A model generated the notes under the pieces. It was not told the DNA's origin, did no database searches, and saw only the letters and a program-made list of their open reading frames with translations. The translations under genes and the position numbers were made by a program. From NCBI RefSeq assembly GCF_001399675.1, contig NZ_LJCO01000048.1, positions 50,684 through 114,683 of the forward strand: a stretch of 64,000 nt of DNA. Reading direction: 5' to 3'. This document shows, piece after piece, positions 52,461 through 62,270 of the stretch. Every line of letters starts with the position of its first letter. The first letter of the stretch is position 1. Source of the stretch: Paenalicyclobacillus ferrooxydans (GTDB lineage: Bacteria; Bacillota; Bacilli; Alicyclobacillales; Alicyclobacillaceae).

Positions 52461-53780
52461 ATGCATCGAATCACATGGTTTGCAATTCCAATTGTAGGTC
52501 TCGCTGTACTCAGTTCCGGTCTCGGTGTTTGGAACTACCGACTTCACAACGACCGCCAAGCCCTCGTTGCGCAAACAGATGCCCAGTACTCGTCCGCCTT
52601 TCACTCCCTCGTCAGTGATGTAGGGAACATTGAGAAACGACTCGGCGAGTCCGAAGTATCCGCCGACAAAGCCGGGTTTGCGGCCTGTTCAAGAGACATC
52701 TGGAGGATTTCGTTCGCCGCACAAAACGAGATCGCAAAGCTTCCCGTTGAACTCATGCCCATGCACAACACACAAGCCTTCTTGACGGCGCTCTCGAATC
52801 AGTCAGATGCCTGGTTGAATGAAGGTGCTACGAGTAAAGACCCGACAGTGCTGAAACAGGTTGAGACATATTACAAGAAAGCGGAACAAGCAAGCACGGA
52901 ACTTGAAGATGTGCAAAACAAGATCCTAAATGGAGGACTCGGCTGGGTTGGCATCAATCGGGCCATGAATCAAAAAAACGGCTATCATACAGGGGACAAT
53001 CAGGTTGTCGATGGGTTTCGTAATCTCGATAATGGTCTGTCGGGTTTTTCTGAAGCAGCAGCGCTTGGCGGACAAGTGGAAGGTCCCGCTTCACCAGGAA
53101 AGACTCAGCAAGGTCCCATCGTTTCTCCATCTGCAGCCATGCAGAGGGTTGCTGCTTTACTCAACGTGCAGTCCGGCAAAGACTGGCGTACCAAAACCTC
53201 GAACCTTGGCGGAGTCGAACAGGTTTACATGATCTCAGGCTCAACTTCACATGGACCAATGTCCGCAGTTGTCACCAGAGCAGGTGGCAAAGTATTGGTT
53301 CTCCATGGCAGCAGGACAGTAAGGAGCAGTCAGCTTGGTTTGGCCGGAGCTGCAGACAAAGCAGAGTCATGGTTGCAAAAGAACGGTTTCGGTGAAGTGA
53401 CCACGGAGATCGCCAACGAATACGACCATGTCGCTTACTTTGTCCTTGTTCCTAAGACCAAGAACGGCTTAGCGATAGATTCCCCAATCAGCGTGCACGT
53501 TGCACTGGATAACGGGGATATTCTCGCGCTCGACACGCAAGCGTACTACCGCACCCCAATCCCGCAAGTGGCGCCAAAACGAGTCTACACAGCCGATGAG
53601 TTACGGAATCGGTTGAACAAGCAACTCAACGTAGAACAGGTACGCAATGTTGTGATGCACGACAATATGGGTAGTGTCCGAAGCGGCGTACAATTTATCG
53701 GTACACACGGAGGACAGACCTACTCCGTCGTCATGGATGCAACGACTGGAAAACAGATATCCGTCCGGCAGTTGTCATAG
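52461..53780 (+). CDS. ypeB: Germination protein YpeB
   Basis: A 439-residue protein with one N-terminal span (about 5-25), a helical N-terminal region and C-terminal PepSY-like repeats (ADKAESWLQKNGF; TADELRNRLNKQL). YpeB and SleB stabilise each other in the spore. GAAAGGAAGGGGGG precedes ATG 52461, 19 bases after sleB. Confidence 0.94.
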   Translation: MHRITWFAIPIVGLAVLSSGLGVWNYRLHNDRQALVAQTDAQYSSAFHSLVSDVGNIEKRLGESEVSADKAGFAACSRDIWRISFAAQNEIAKLPVELMPMHNTQAFLTALSNQSDAWLNEGATSKDPTVLKQVETYYKKAEQASTELEDVQNKILNGGLGWVGINRAMNQKNGYHTGDNQVVDGFRNLDNGLSGFSEAAALGGQVEGPASPGKTQQGPIVSPSAAMQRVAALLNVQSGKDWRTKTSNLGGVEQVYMISGSTSHGPMSAVVTRAGGKVLVLHGSRTVRSSQLGLAGAADKAESWLQKNGFGEVTTEIANEYDHVAYFVLVPKTKNGLAIDSPISVHVALDNGDILALDTQAYYRTPIPQVAPKRVYTADELRNRLNKQLNVEQVRNVVMHDNMGSVRSGVQFIGTHGGQTYSVVMDATTGKQISVRQLS

Positions 53781-53812
53781 ATTTCTTCCTGAACAACCAA
53801 TAGACGGAAATT

Positions 53813-53878
53813 CATGCGCCATGGCTCGGTTAATGTTTATAATATAGAGACACTGACATTACTCTTGCATGGCGCATG
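53813..53878 (+). other. Inverted repeat flanking a promoter-like site before the PilZ gene
   Basis: CATGCGCCATG (53813-53823) and CATGGCGCATG (53868-53878) are perfect 11-base complements. Between them lies TATAAT (53838-53843). The 3' arm ends next to the ribosome site AAAAGGAGAT. Confidence 0.7.
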
Positions 53879-53893
53879 AAAAGGAGATACTCA

Positions 53894-54556
53894 ATGCAAT
53901 TGCCGCTTATTGGACAGCCCCTGCGAATCCGCATGCATCGCAATGACGAGTCCTATTTTAGGACTCGATTACTGGATGTTCATGCAAATGGTCTAGTCAT
54001 TGATGTTCCGATATTACAGCAACCCATTACTGGTCTAACACCTGGCCACAACTTTTGGGTCGAATTTCATGGGACGGGTGGCTTATGTCGATTTCCATCA
54101 ACATTGCTTGCCGTTAACCAATCTAACGGCACTTCAGTCAGCTGGGTTATCAAACGCCCTGAAGAGACCCAATTAGAGCGAGACCAACGTCGCGAATTCG
54201 TAAGAGTTGAAACCGATCTCCCTGTACGCATAGAGTTCACACATAACGGGGTGGTCCACACCCTAGATGTGCGTTCGCGGGACTTAAGCGGTGGAGGGAT
54301 TAGTCTGTCTTTGCCAAAACATAGTCCACTCCAAATTGGATATAGCTTGATCTGCCGGTTTATTTTACCTCGAGACCAATTTCCGGTAGAGACGCAAGGA
54401 GTGCTGTTACGACTAGAGGAACGAGAGGACAATGCATCTCTAATTGGTTCGATCCATTTCGAGAACATACAACCGGCGATTCAGAAAAAAATCATTCAAT
54501 ATACGTTCTGGCGGCAACGCTTTTTGTTAGAGGTTATGAAGGGAAAGCGCAGCTGA
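53894..54556 (+). CDS. motI: PilZ-domain c-di-GMP receptor (YpfA/MotI-like)
   Basis: A 220-residue protein. A YcgR-type N-terminal domain (about 1-95) is followed by PilZ with the c-di-GMP motifs RREFVRVE and DLSGGGISL. In Bacillus the gene next to ypeB is ypfA (motI, dgrA), whose product slows flagella when bound to c-di-GMP. ATG 53894 follows AAAGGAGAT by 6 bases; ATG 53876 lies in the repeat arm. The gene looks more AT-rich than its neighbours. Confidence 0.85.
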   Translation: MQLPLIGQPLRIRMHRNDESYFRTRLLDVHANGLVIDVPILQQPITGLTPGHNFWVEFHGTGGLCRFPSTLLAVNQSNGTSVSWVIKRPEETQLERDQRREFVRVETDLPVRIEFTHNGVVHTLDVRSRDLSGGGISLSLPKHSPLQIGYSLICRFILPRDQFPVETQGVLLRLEEREDNASLIGSIHFENIQPAIQKKIIQYTFWRQRFLLEVMKGKRS

Positions 54557-54656
54557 TTCTGAACCTCAAACGCAACGATCCCATGCCGGAGCGATACATC
54601 CTTGACATGATTAAGGGTTTGTCCGCATACGATACGTTGCAGGAGGAGATGAGCGG

Positions 54657-55151
54657 ATGCATCGCGAGAGAGCAGCGGCGGACGACCCGTATCGCAGTTT
54701 CGCAGAACGAATTGACAGTCTGACTGTCCCCATCGCCCTTGGTTTCGTAACCATGTTGATAGTGGTTCAGGCTGTCATGCAAGTGCCCTCGGTGCACCAG
54801 ACACTGGACAAATGGCGGTCTGGCTTTGCGGCTGTACCGACAGGACAGGTTACGTCACACCAGCAAGCCAGTGTAGAACTGTATCTCTCTCCGTCACAGA
54901 CCAGTTCGAACATTGTTGTTCTCGTCAACGGTAAACAGGTGGCAGACTTTTCACATCAACCATTTGTGAACATTTCCGTACAACCGTCAGACGTCATTAC
55001 GGTTGTCAACGACAGCGGGCACGTCGTTTATGCAACAGTGAACCAAAATGACCCTAGCTTAGTTGTTCCTGCACCCGGTCAAAGGGTTGTAGTAGAGCCA
55101 AATACACAAGCAGATTTCCCAAGTGCACGCTTCCAAATTCCCGCTTCCTAA
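54657..55151 (+). CDS. Membrane-anchored hypothetical protein (YpfB position)
   Basis: A 164-residue protein with one membrane span (about 22-42, VPIALGFVTMLIVVQAVMQV) and an outward beta-rich domain rich in Val and Gln (VVLVNGKQVADFSHQPFVNISVQPSD). AGGAGG precedes ATG 54657. The start resembles short YpfB proteins in position only; the extra domain has no family I recognise. Confidence 0.7.
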   Translation: MHRERAAADDPYRSFAERIDSLTVPIALGFVTMLIVVQAVMQVPSVHQTLDKWRSGFAAVPTGQVTSHQQASVELYLSPSQTSSNIVVLVNGKQVADFSHQPFVNISVQPSDVITVVNDSGHVVYATVNQNDPSLVVPAPGQRVVVEPNTQADFPSARFQIPAS

Positions 55152-55159
55152 GCGGTTTT
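55141..55159 (+). terminator. Terminator overlapping the stop of the previous gene
   Basis: Stem CCGCTT / AAGCGG with a 3-base loop and TTTT; the stop codon is part of the hairpin. Confidence 0.65.
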
Positions 55160-55197
55160 GATAGTTCTGAGCCGGGGTGAACGACGGTCTGCTTTGG

Positions 55198-55226
55198 TTG
55201 CGATGGGGGAGGGGCTGTGCTATCAT
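55198..55226 (+). promoter_or_regulatory. SigA-type promoter upstream of cmk
   Basis: TTGCGA (55198-55203), 17 bases, TATCAT (55221-55226), 154 bases before cmk. The leader of about 145 bases holds no gene I can see. Confidence 0.5.
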
Positions 55227-55380
55227 AAAAATTGAAATTTGCTACGCAGACCGCTGCTTTCTTTTGTTGGCTTGCACTCGTAAATCATTCGGGTGAATCG
55301 CGCAGGAGACGTCATGGTTTTGAAAGCGGGCTCTGTCGGCCTGCTTTTCGTTTTTTATCCGGTGTTGTGGGGGAACGTCT

Positions 55381-56061
55381 GTGGAGGAACACATCAGTAT
55401 CGCAGTTGATGGTCCAGCAGGAGCTGGCAAGAGTACCGTTGCACGCGCAGTTGCCAAGCGGTTGGGCCTGTTATACGTCGATACAGGAGCAATGTACAGA
55501 ACAGTCGCGTGGTTGGCTGTCCGATTTGGAGTGAAAGCCACGGATGAAAACGGACTTGTACGACTGCTCGACGAATATCCTGTGGAATTTCGACGCGATG
55601 CGACTGAAGGCACCTTGGCTGTGTTTTTTCAGGGTCGTGATATCACCCCAGAGCTCCGGTCTCCCGATGTATCTGCGATAGTTTCACCCCTGTCCGTACA
55701 CCCACGAGTACGTGAGCGGCTTACATCCATCCAACGAGATTTGCGAAAGAATACAGGCGTTGTTATGGATGGACGCGATATTGGGACAGTAGTAATGCCG
55801 GATGCAGACGTGAAAGTCTTCTTAACTGCAAGCCTGAACGAACGAGCGCGGAGGCGTGCTGAGGAATTTGCACTGAAAGGCCACACGGTTGAAGAATCTG
55901 AGATTCGAGACTCAATGGCCGAGCGTGACGAACGTGATTCGTCTCGTGATATCGCACCACTGCGTCCAGCTATGGATGCTCACATCCTTGACTCCACCGG
56001 AAAGTCGATAGACGAGGTGGTTGCGCAAATTCTCAACTGGGTTCGGGAGTGCGCAAAATGA
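55381..56061 (+). CDS. cmk: Cytidylate kinase
   Basis: A 226-residue NMP kinase with the P-loop GPAGAGKSTVAR, YVDTGAMYRTVAW, VMDGRDIGTVVMPDADVKVFLTAS and RDSSRDIAPLRPAMDA. It phosphorylates CMP and dCMP. GTG 55381 follows GGGGGAA. Its stop overlaps the plsC start (ATGA). Confidence 0.96.
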   Translation: MEEHISIAVDGPAGAGKSTVARAVAKRLGLLYVDTGAMYRTVAWLAVRFGVKATDENGLVRLLDEYPVEFRRDATEGTLAVFFQGRDITPELRSPDVSAIVSPLSVHPRVRERLTSIQRDLRKNTGVVMDGRDIGTVVMPDADVKVFLTASLNERARRRAEEFALKGHTVEESEIRDSMAERDERDSSRDIAPLRPAMDAHILDSTGKSIDEVVAQILNWVRECAK

Positions 56062-56660
56062 GTGACATTGGCCGCAGATACCAATCACCGTTGTACAAAG
56101 TAATGCGAGCTGTTGCGGTGGGCCTTCTTCATGGCATGTTCCGCCTGCGGGCGCATGGCAGAAGCAATTTGCCTGTGGAGGGACCGTTTCTCATCGCAAG
56201 CAATCACATCAACATTCTTGATCCGTTTGTGATCGGTGCTTGCGTTCCGAGATTTGTGGAATTCATGGCAAAGGACGAGTTGTTTCACATCCCGCTCGTG
56301 TCCGGCGTGATACGGTATCTAGGAGCTTTTCCTGTTCGCCGCGGCGCAAATGACAAGGCTGCATTAAAGAGGGCTCTCGAAGTGCCAAAACGGGGGGGCT
56401 GTCTCGTCATCTTTCCGGAAGGACACCGTTCGCGAGATTGTAAAGTCGGCAAAGGCTTACCTGGTATCGCGTTGGTGGCGCGTCGGTCGATGTGCCCAGT
56501 TGTACCCTGTGCGATTGTCGGTACATATGGTTTTCGACGCTCGGTCACGGTCCGGTTTGGGGAAGCCATTATTCCTTCTCATGACGACACAAATGAGTCG
56601 TTATTGGACAAACTGATGACACAGATTCAAGCGTTGCATAGCGTTTCAAACCTTGGGTGA
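56058..56660 (+). CDS. plsC: 1-Acyl-sn-glycerol-3-phosphate acyltransferase
   Basis: A 200-residue acyltransferase with the catalytic NHxxxxD motif (SNHINILDPF), the substrate motif FPVRRG, FPEGHRSRD and VPCAIVGT. It makes phosphatidic acid; plsY and gpsA, the preceding steps of the same pathway, lie 5 kb downstream. ATG 56058 overlaps the cmk stop; GTG 56049 is also in frame. Confidence 0.93.
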   Translation: MSDIGRRYQSPLYKVMRAVAVGLLHGMFRLRAHGRSNLPVEGPFLIASNHINILDPFVIGACVPRFVEFMAKDELFHIPLVSGVIRYLGAFPVRRGANDKAALKRALEVPKRGGCLVIFPEGHRSRDCKVGKGLPGIALVARRSMCPVVPCAIVGTYGFRRSVTVRFGEAIIPSHDDTNESLLDKLMTQIQALHSVSNLG

Positions 56661-56756
56661 ATTACCGGCAGCAAGCTTCCGGTTCGCGTTACCGTTTGGT
56701 GATGTGAGACTTCAAGGTAGTGATAAAAATGATGGTGTGTGATAGGAGGGCATTGT

Positions 56757-57923
56757 ATGTCAGAGGAAATTCGCGAAGCCGTAACTGAAACGACGCTTAA
56801 CCCCGGTGACGTTGTAACTGGACGTGTGACCGAAGTCGACGACAAGAAGGTTGTTGTTGACATCGGATATGCATTTCAGGGGATTATTCCTATCCGGGAA
56901 CTCTCAGCACTTCGCATTGACCACCCGTCTGAGGTCTGTGCAGTCGGCGACGAAGTAACAACCAGAGTTGTGAAGATTGATAACGAAGACCAAGTTGTTG
57001 TGCTGTCTAAGCGTGAAGCAGCGGCACAAGGTGCTTGGTCGGAGCTTCAGGATAAGTTTGAAAACGGCGATACATTTGAAGTGACCGTTCAGGATGTCGT
57101 AAAGGGCGGACTCGTTACGGATGTAGGCGTTCGAGGATTTATCCCTGCCTCCCTCGTTGATCGCAAGTTTGTCGAGAACCTTGAAGAATTTAAAGGTCAG
57201 AGCATTCGCGTCAAGGTCGTTGAACTCGACGCTGAAAACAACAAACTCATTCTCTCTCGCAAGGCTGTCCTCGATGACGAATACGAGCAAGGCGTATCCC
57301 AGACACTGCATTCTCTCCCGGTCGGTTCAGTTGTGACAGGTACTGTTCAACGCCTGACCAATTTCGGTGCATTCGTCGATGTTGGCGGTGTGGACGGGTT
57401 GGTTCATATTTCTGAACTGGCATGGCACCACGTCGACCACCCGGAAGACGTTGTGAAGCCTGGGGACACGGTCAAAGTGAAGATCCTCAAGGTTGATCCG
57501 GATGCAGGCCGCGTTTCCCTCTCCGTTCGTGAAGCAATGCCGAGCCCATGGGAACAAGGCGTACAGGAGTTTACACCAGGCAGCGTGGTTACAGGTATTG
57601 TACGACGTATCGTAGACTTCGGTGCTTTCGTAGAGTTGAAGCCTGGTCTGGAAGGTCTGGTTCATATCTCTCAGATCGCACATCAGCATGTTGCACAAGC
57701 TTCAGATGTGCTTGAGGAGGGCCAGGAGGTCAAGGTGAAAATTCTCTCCATTGACCCAGAACGGCAACGCATCTCGTTGTCTATTAAAGACGCCTCGGAA
57801 GAGCGCCCAGCACGCCGTGAACCGCAACAACAACAGCAACGCTACCAGAGTGCGCCGCAGGATGACAGTGGGACAGGCGCCACGATTGGCGACCTCTTCC
57901 GCGATCTGTTCAAGAAGCAATAA
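56757..57923 (+). CDS. S1-domain RNA-binding protein (RpsA/YpfD-like)
   Basis: A 388-residue protein with four S1 domains at about 16-85, 103-170, 190-260 and 275-345 (repeats such as GSVVTGTVQRLTNFGAFVDV and GSVVTGIVRRIVDFGAFVEL). It ends in a Gln/Arg-rich tail. It is the Firmicute homologue of ribosomal protein S1; Bacillus YpfD is also shorter than the six-domain E. coli S1. GGAGGG sits 6 bases before ATG 56757. Confidence 0.93.
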   Translation: MSEEIREAVTETTLNPGDVVTGRVTEVDDKKVVVDIGYAFQGIIPIRELSALRIDHPSEVCAVGDEVTTRVVKIDNEDQVVVLSKREAAAQGAWSELQDKFENGDTFEVTVQDVVKGGLVTDVGVRGFIPASLVDRKFVENLEEFKGQSIRVKVVELDAENNKLILSRKAVLDDEYEQGVSQTLHSLPVGSVVTGTVQRLTNFGAFVDVGGVDGLVHISELAWHHVDHPEDVVKPGDTVKVKILKVDPDAGRVSLSVREAMPSPWEQGVQEFTPGSVVTGIVRRIVDFGAFVELKPGLEGLVHISQIAHQHVAQASDVLEEGQEVKVKILSIDPERQRISLSIKDASEERPARREPQQQQQRYQSAPQDDSGTGATIGDLFRDLFKKQ

Positions 57924-57955
57924 TCATCGCAACAGACAATATGACATCGGGTCAA

Positions 57956-57985
57956 GCTGCACAAGGACACTTGTGCAGCTTTTTT
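57956..57985 (+). terminator. Terminator after the S1-domain gene
   Basis: Perfect stem GCTGCACAAG / CTTGTGCAGC with loop GACA, then six Ts. Confidence 0.96.
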
Positions 57986-58066
57986 GATGCTGATGCACAT
58001 CGAGGTGACGCATAGAATATACGTCCCCGGGAAAACTTCCCGCAGTGCGCAGGAAGGTGTTGCTAA

Positions 58067-58672
58067 TTGACAACAGACGCTTTACTACTCCCCTTTCGAA
58101 CCACATTCATCCTTATCCTTCTCATGCTTTTGCTGACGCGAGAGACTCGAGAACACATCACAGCTGTCTCATGCCGCTGGATCTGGTTCGCATTCTCTTG
58201 CAGCACTCTAACCATGCTGATTCATTTCATATCTCCAACAGTCTCCTTGTTTGGATTTGCTTTGTTCGCAGTGACAGGCCTTTACTTGTATATGGCACCC
58301 TCGCCACGCTGGAGTCGGACGTACCCAAATATTGTAGGTCTCGGCGTCCTCTTCATGGTTGTACAATGGAGGGTGGGCCGTACAGCCGGACACGTCGAGT
58401 GGTTTCATGTCTCGACTGAAGTCTGGCTCGCTTTGGTGCTGTCAGTTGCAGTCGTGTTAGATTTAAACCGCGTTGACCGTTTTCTGTCCATTAACGCGCT
58501 TTTCTTGCTGTCCACAGTCACACAGTGCGTCTTTTCACTGGCTGTTCCTGGAACAACATTCGAGTCAATTGCTCGTGCTCTATTTTGCGAGTATTGGCTG
58601 TCAGTCTTGTTTGTGACTCTTGTCAACCTGTTACAACTCCTTTTTGTCGCGAGAACGGCCAGACATCCATAG
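58067..58672 (+). CDS. Membrane protein (YphA-like position)
   Basis: A 201-residue protein with about six hydrophobic spans and few charges. It starts with TTG 58067 after AGGAAGGTG. In Bacillus yphA, a membrane protein of the same size, lies at this point between ypfD and der. No motif indicates function. Confidence 0.72.
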   Translation: MTTDALLLPFRTTFILILLMLLLTRETREHITAVSCRWIWFAFSCSTLTMLIHFISPTVSLFGFALFAVTGLYLYMAPSPRWSRTYPNIVGLGVLFMVVQWRVGRTAGHVEWFHVSTEVWLALVLSVAVVLDLNRVDRFLSINALFLLSTVTQCVFSLAVPGTTFESIARALFCEYWLSVLFVTLVNLLQLLFVARTARHP

Positions 58673-58806
58673 ACAACACGGATTGCGAGACCGTTTGTCG
58701 TACTCAGAAAACCCGGCCATGCTCGTCGAATCGCTTCTATTTGACGGAATTCGTTCAATCAAGCATAATGAGAAATTGACAAGTTTTTAGGTGGGAGTGC
58801 TTCGAA

Positions 58807-60195
58807 TTGCCAAAAATCGCTCAAGTACATCCAGGTTCACTTGCTGAAGAATTGGAGTTGCAATCTGGAGACGAACTTTTGTCCATAAATGGTGTTGCCA
58901 TCCGTGATATTGTCGACCTGCAGTTCGCCCTTGCGACTGAAGAGCTTGAACTCGAAATCAAGAAAGCAGACGGAGAGCAGTGGGTGCTCGAAGTTGAAAA
59001 AGGTTACGATGAAGGTTTAGGGGTCGATTGGGAGAATCCTACCGTAGATAGGGTAAAACTCTGCCATAATAAGTGTGTGTTTTGTTTTGTTGATCAGATT
59101 CCACAAAACATGCGCCAGACGCTGAACGTCCGCGATGACGATTATCGACTCTCATTCCTGCACGGAAACTTTGTCACTTTGACGAACGTCAAGGACGACG
59201 AGTTGCAGCGGATCGTCGACCTAAAAATGTCTCCGCTCAACATCTCTGTGCATACAACAAACCCGGAGTTACGTGTTCGAATGCTGGCGAATAAACGTTC
59301 CGGTGAAATCCTTCGCCAGATTGAGTTGCTCTCTGCCGGCGGCATCGAGATGAACACTCAGATTGTGCTATGCCCGGAGTGGAATGACGGGGCGGAGCTG
59401 GACAGAACCATTCAAGACTTAGTGAAATACTACCCTGCCGTGCGTACACTGTCCGTTGTCCCGGTCGGACTCACGAAACATCGACGTGGACTGCACTCTC
59501 TCCGTTCTTGCACGGAAGAAGAAGCGCAACGTGTCATCGAACAGGTTGCACACTGGCAGGCTGTTTTCCGTCAGCAAATTGGAGCTTCGTTTGTCCACGC
59601 AGCCGATGAGTTTTACGTCCTTGCGAGCAGAGACGTTCCGCCTGGGGATCATTACGACGATTTTGCTCAAACGGAAAATGGTGTAGGTGTGATTCGCACT
59701 TTCCTGGATGAACTGGAAGACTCTTGGTTGCGCGTGCCTCGCTTTGTCTCCGGTCAGAGAAGGCGCGTTGCTGTTGTAACGGGGACATCGGCAGAGAGGA
59801 CGATTCGACACTCTTTGCAACGCCTGAAGGAGTTCGATGGCTTGAAATACGGTGTATTTCCAATCGTCAACGACTTTTACGGGCATCATGTGACTGTTAC
59901 GGGTTTGCTCACCGGCCGCGACATTGTTGCGCAGATGGCGGGGAAACTGGACGGTTATGACACCGTGCTGCTTCCTGATATCATGCTCAAAGACGACGCG
60001 GACGTGTTTCTCGACGACTACACCGTAGAACGCGTACAGAGTGAGCTTGGCGTCAACGTAACCGTCGTGCCAGCCTCTGGTACAGGGCTTTTGTACGGAA
60101 CGCTCGGGCATACGCATGCCCTTCCGCCGCGTCGACGCTATGAGGCAACCTTACGCGAGGACTACCCGTCAACTAACATAAGTCAAGCAAACTGA
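58807..60195 (+). CDS. Radical SAM DUF512 protein with N-terminal PDZ
   Basis: A 462-residue protein. Residues about 1-65 form a PDZ-like domain (HPGSLAEELELQSGDELLSING). A radical-SAM-like cluster motif CHNKCVFCF follows near residue 95, then LHGNFVTLTNV, NISVHTTNPELR and QIVLCPEWNDG; the C-terminal DUF512 part has GLLTGRDI and LPDIMLKDD. This architecture is widespread in clostridia and some Bacillales beside der. Its reaction is unknown. TTG 58807 starts it after GGTGGGAG. Confidence 0.87.
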   Translation: MPKIAQVHPGSLAEELELQSGDELLSINGVAIRDIVDLQFALATEELELEIKKADGEQWVLEVEKGYDEGLGVDWENPTVDRVKLCHNKCVFCFVDQIPQNMRQTLNVRDDDYRLSFLHGNFVTLTNVKDDELQRIVDLKMSPLNISVHTTNPELRVRMLANKRSGEILRQIELLSAGGIEMNTQIVLCPEWNDGAELDRTIQDLVKYYPAVRTLSVVPVGLTKHRRGLHSLRSCTEEEAQRVIEQVAHWQAVFRQQIGASFVHAADEFYVLASRDVPPGDHYDDFAQTENGVGVIRTFLDELEDSWLRVPRFVSGQRRRVAVVTGTSAERTIRHSLQRLKEFDGLKYGVFPIVNDFYGHHVTVTGLLTGRDIVAQMAGKLDGYDTVLLPDIMLKDDADVFLDDYTVERVQSELGVNVTVVPASGTGLLYGTLGHTHALPPRRRYEATLREDYPSTNISQAN

Positions 60196-60294
60196 CATGG
60201 ATGACGTACCCGCGTGCCTTGTCAGCTGTTACAATGCGGGTGCAGACAAGCTTTCCGCCTGCGGAAAGACACCATCAAGACAGGACTGAGGACT

Positions 60295-61611
60295 ATGGCA
60301 TTACCGGTTGTTGCCATCGTAGGCCGAGCCAACGTTGGAAAATCGACATTGTTTAACCGGATCGTCGGAGAACGAATTTCGATTGTAGAAGACATTCCCG
60401 GTGTGACTCGGGATCGCCTGTATGCACAGGCAGACTGGAACGGACAAAACTTTCTCCTGATTGATACCGGTGGGATAGAGTTGGCCGATGCGGATGAGGT
60501 TGCGAACCTCATCCGCGTTCAAGCTGAGCTCGCCATCGACGAGGCACAGGTGATTATCTTTTTGGTAGATGGCCGCAGTGGTCTCACGTCATCGGACCAT
60601 GAAGTTGCCCGCATGTTGCGCAAGTCCGGAAAACCTGTTGTTCTTGGGGTCAACAAAATAGACCACCCAAATCATCTTGCGGCAGTGTATGATTTTTATG
60701 AACTGGGATTTGACGAGCCAATTGGCATCTCCTCTGAGCATGGTCACGGAACAGGGGATCTCCTTGATGCCGTTGTGCGTCAACTGCCGCGCACAGACGA
60801 AGATACATACGACGAAGACGTCATCAAAATTGCGTTGATAGGCCGTCCAAACGTCGGCAAGTCGTCGCTCGTCAACGCTTTGCTTGGCAATCAGCGTGTC
60901 ATGGTGAGCCCTGTTGCTGGAACGACACGAGACGCCGTAGACTCCCCGCTTGAGATGGATGGCCAACGATTTGTGCTCATCGATACAGCCGGAATTCGTC
61001 GAAGAGGAAAAGTCTATGAACGAATCGAAAAATACAGTGTACTGCGTGCCCTGCGAGCCATCGAACGTGCTGATGTTGTGTTTGTTGTACTTGACGGTGA
61101 GAGCGGCATTGCTGAGCAGGATAAAAAGATTGCCGGATACGCTGTGGAAGCAGGCCGCGCGGTCGGAATCGTCGTCAACAAGTGGGATGCTGTCGAAAAA
61201 GACGACAAGACGTCTCAACGGTTCATTGAGGAAATTCATGAACAGTTTCCGTTCATGCGTTGGGCACCCATACAATTTGTGTCTGCAATCACGGGTCAGC
61301 GCGTTCATAAGATCCTCCCGCTCGCAATGGAAGTCGCGAACAATCATGCCATGCGCATCTCAACATCAACCCTGAATACCGTGATTGAAGAAGCGACAAC
61401 CAGCGTCACCCCGCCGTCTGACAAAGGGGTGCGGTTACGAATCTACTATGCAACCCAAGTCGGTACGAAACCGCCGGTCTTTGTTCTGTTTGTGAACCGT
61501 TCGGAATTGATGCACTTCTCGTACCAGCGATACATAGAGAACCAACTTCGCAAATCATTTGAACTGACGGGGACACCGATTCGCATTGTGGCCCGAAATC
61601 GGTCAAGCTAA
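60295..61611 (+). CDS. der: GTPase Der (EngA), ribosome assembly
   Basis: A 438-residue double GTPase (Bacillus 436). G1 motifs are GRANVGKST and [14 protein letters not shown] and DTAGI are the G3 motifs; NKID and NKWD the G4 motifs. A C-terminal KH-like domain ends the protein. It is essential for 50S subunit assembly. The first G1 has Ala in place of the usual Pro (GRPNVGKS). ATG 60295 gives the family N-terminus. Confidence 0.96.
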   Translation: MALPVVAIVGRANVGKSTLFNRIVGERISIVEDIPGVTRDRLYAQADWNGQNFLLIDTGGIELADADEVANLIRVQAELAIDEAQVIIFLVDGRSGLTSSDHEVARMLRKSGKPVVLGVNKIDHPNHLAAVYDFYELGFDEPIGISSEHGHGTGDLLDAVVRQLPRTDEDTYDEDVIKIALIGRPNVGKSSLVNALLGNQRVMVSPVAGTTRDAVDSPLEMDGQRFVLIDTAGIRRRGKVYERIEKYSVLRALRAIERADVVFVVLDGESGIAEQDKKIAGYAVEAGRAVGIVVNKWDAVEKDDKTSQRFIEEIHEQFPFMRWAPIQFVSAITGQRVHKILPLAMEVANNHAMRISTSTLNTVIEEATTSVTPPSDKGVRLRIYYATQVGTKPPVFVLFVNRSELMHFSYQRYIENQLRKSFELTGTPIRIVARNRSS

Positions 61612-61643
61612 ATCTGTCCAGTTCTGGAAGGGGAGCACCACCT

Positions 61644-62231
61644 GTGTTGATTCTTTGCGTGATAATAGGGTACGCACTCGGGTCTATCTCATTTAGCACA
61701 CTGGTTGGAAGATGGTTTGGCAAAATCGACATCCGGGAGCACGGCAGCGGAAATGCTGGTGCGACGAATACCTTGCGCATCCTCGGTGCCCGTTACGCAA
61801 TCCTAGTCTTGTTGGCCGACATTGCAAAAGGTGTTGTTGCAGTTGGCATCGGCATTGGTCTCGGTCACGGAAATCCGTGGGTCACATACCTCAGTGGTCT
61901 CGCAGCCATCGTCGGCCACAACTGGCCCGTCTTTTTCGGATTTCGAGGCGGCAAGGGGATCGCGACTACCATCGGGGTGCTGCTTGTTGTGATGCCGCGG
62001 TCTGTGCTGTTGGCTGGCTTGGTAGCTGTCGTCTTGATTGCCTTGACGCGCTACGTTTCACTTGGTGCTTTGGTTCTGACGATTCTCACGCCAATTCTCG
62101 GTATTGTCTTGCACAGTGGGACAGGCAAGGTCTGGTTGGCCGTGGCAGTTGCAGTGTTGTCCATCTGGCGGCACCGCAAAAATATCGGTCGGCTAATGCG
62201 GGGCAAGGAACACCGAGTGTTTAGCAAGTAG
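61644..62231 (+). CDS. plsY: Glycerol-3-phosphate acyltransferase PlsY
   Basis: A 195-residue membrane enzyme with the three active-site motifs: SISFSTLVGRW, HGSGNAGATNTLRILG, and GHNWPVFFGFRGGKGIATT. It acylates glycerol-3-phosphate from acyl-phosphate. GTG 61644 follows AAGGGGAG by 8 bases. Confidence 0.95.
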   Translation: MLILCVIIGYALGSISFSTLVGRWFGKIDIREHGSGNAGATNTLRILGARYAILVLLADIAKGVVAVGIGIGLGHGNPWVTYLSGLAAIVGHNWPVFFGFRGGKGIATTIGVLLVVMPRSVLLAGLVAVVLIALTRYVSLGALVLTILTPILGIVLHSGTGKVWLAVAVAVLSIWRHRKNIGRLMRGKEHRVFSK

Positions 62232-62270
62232 AAGAGCAAGTGTCACTGCTGCTAAGGGGGATACAAACAC

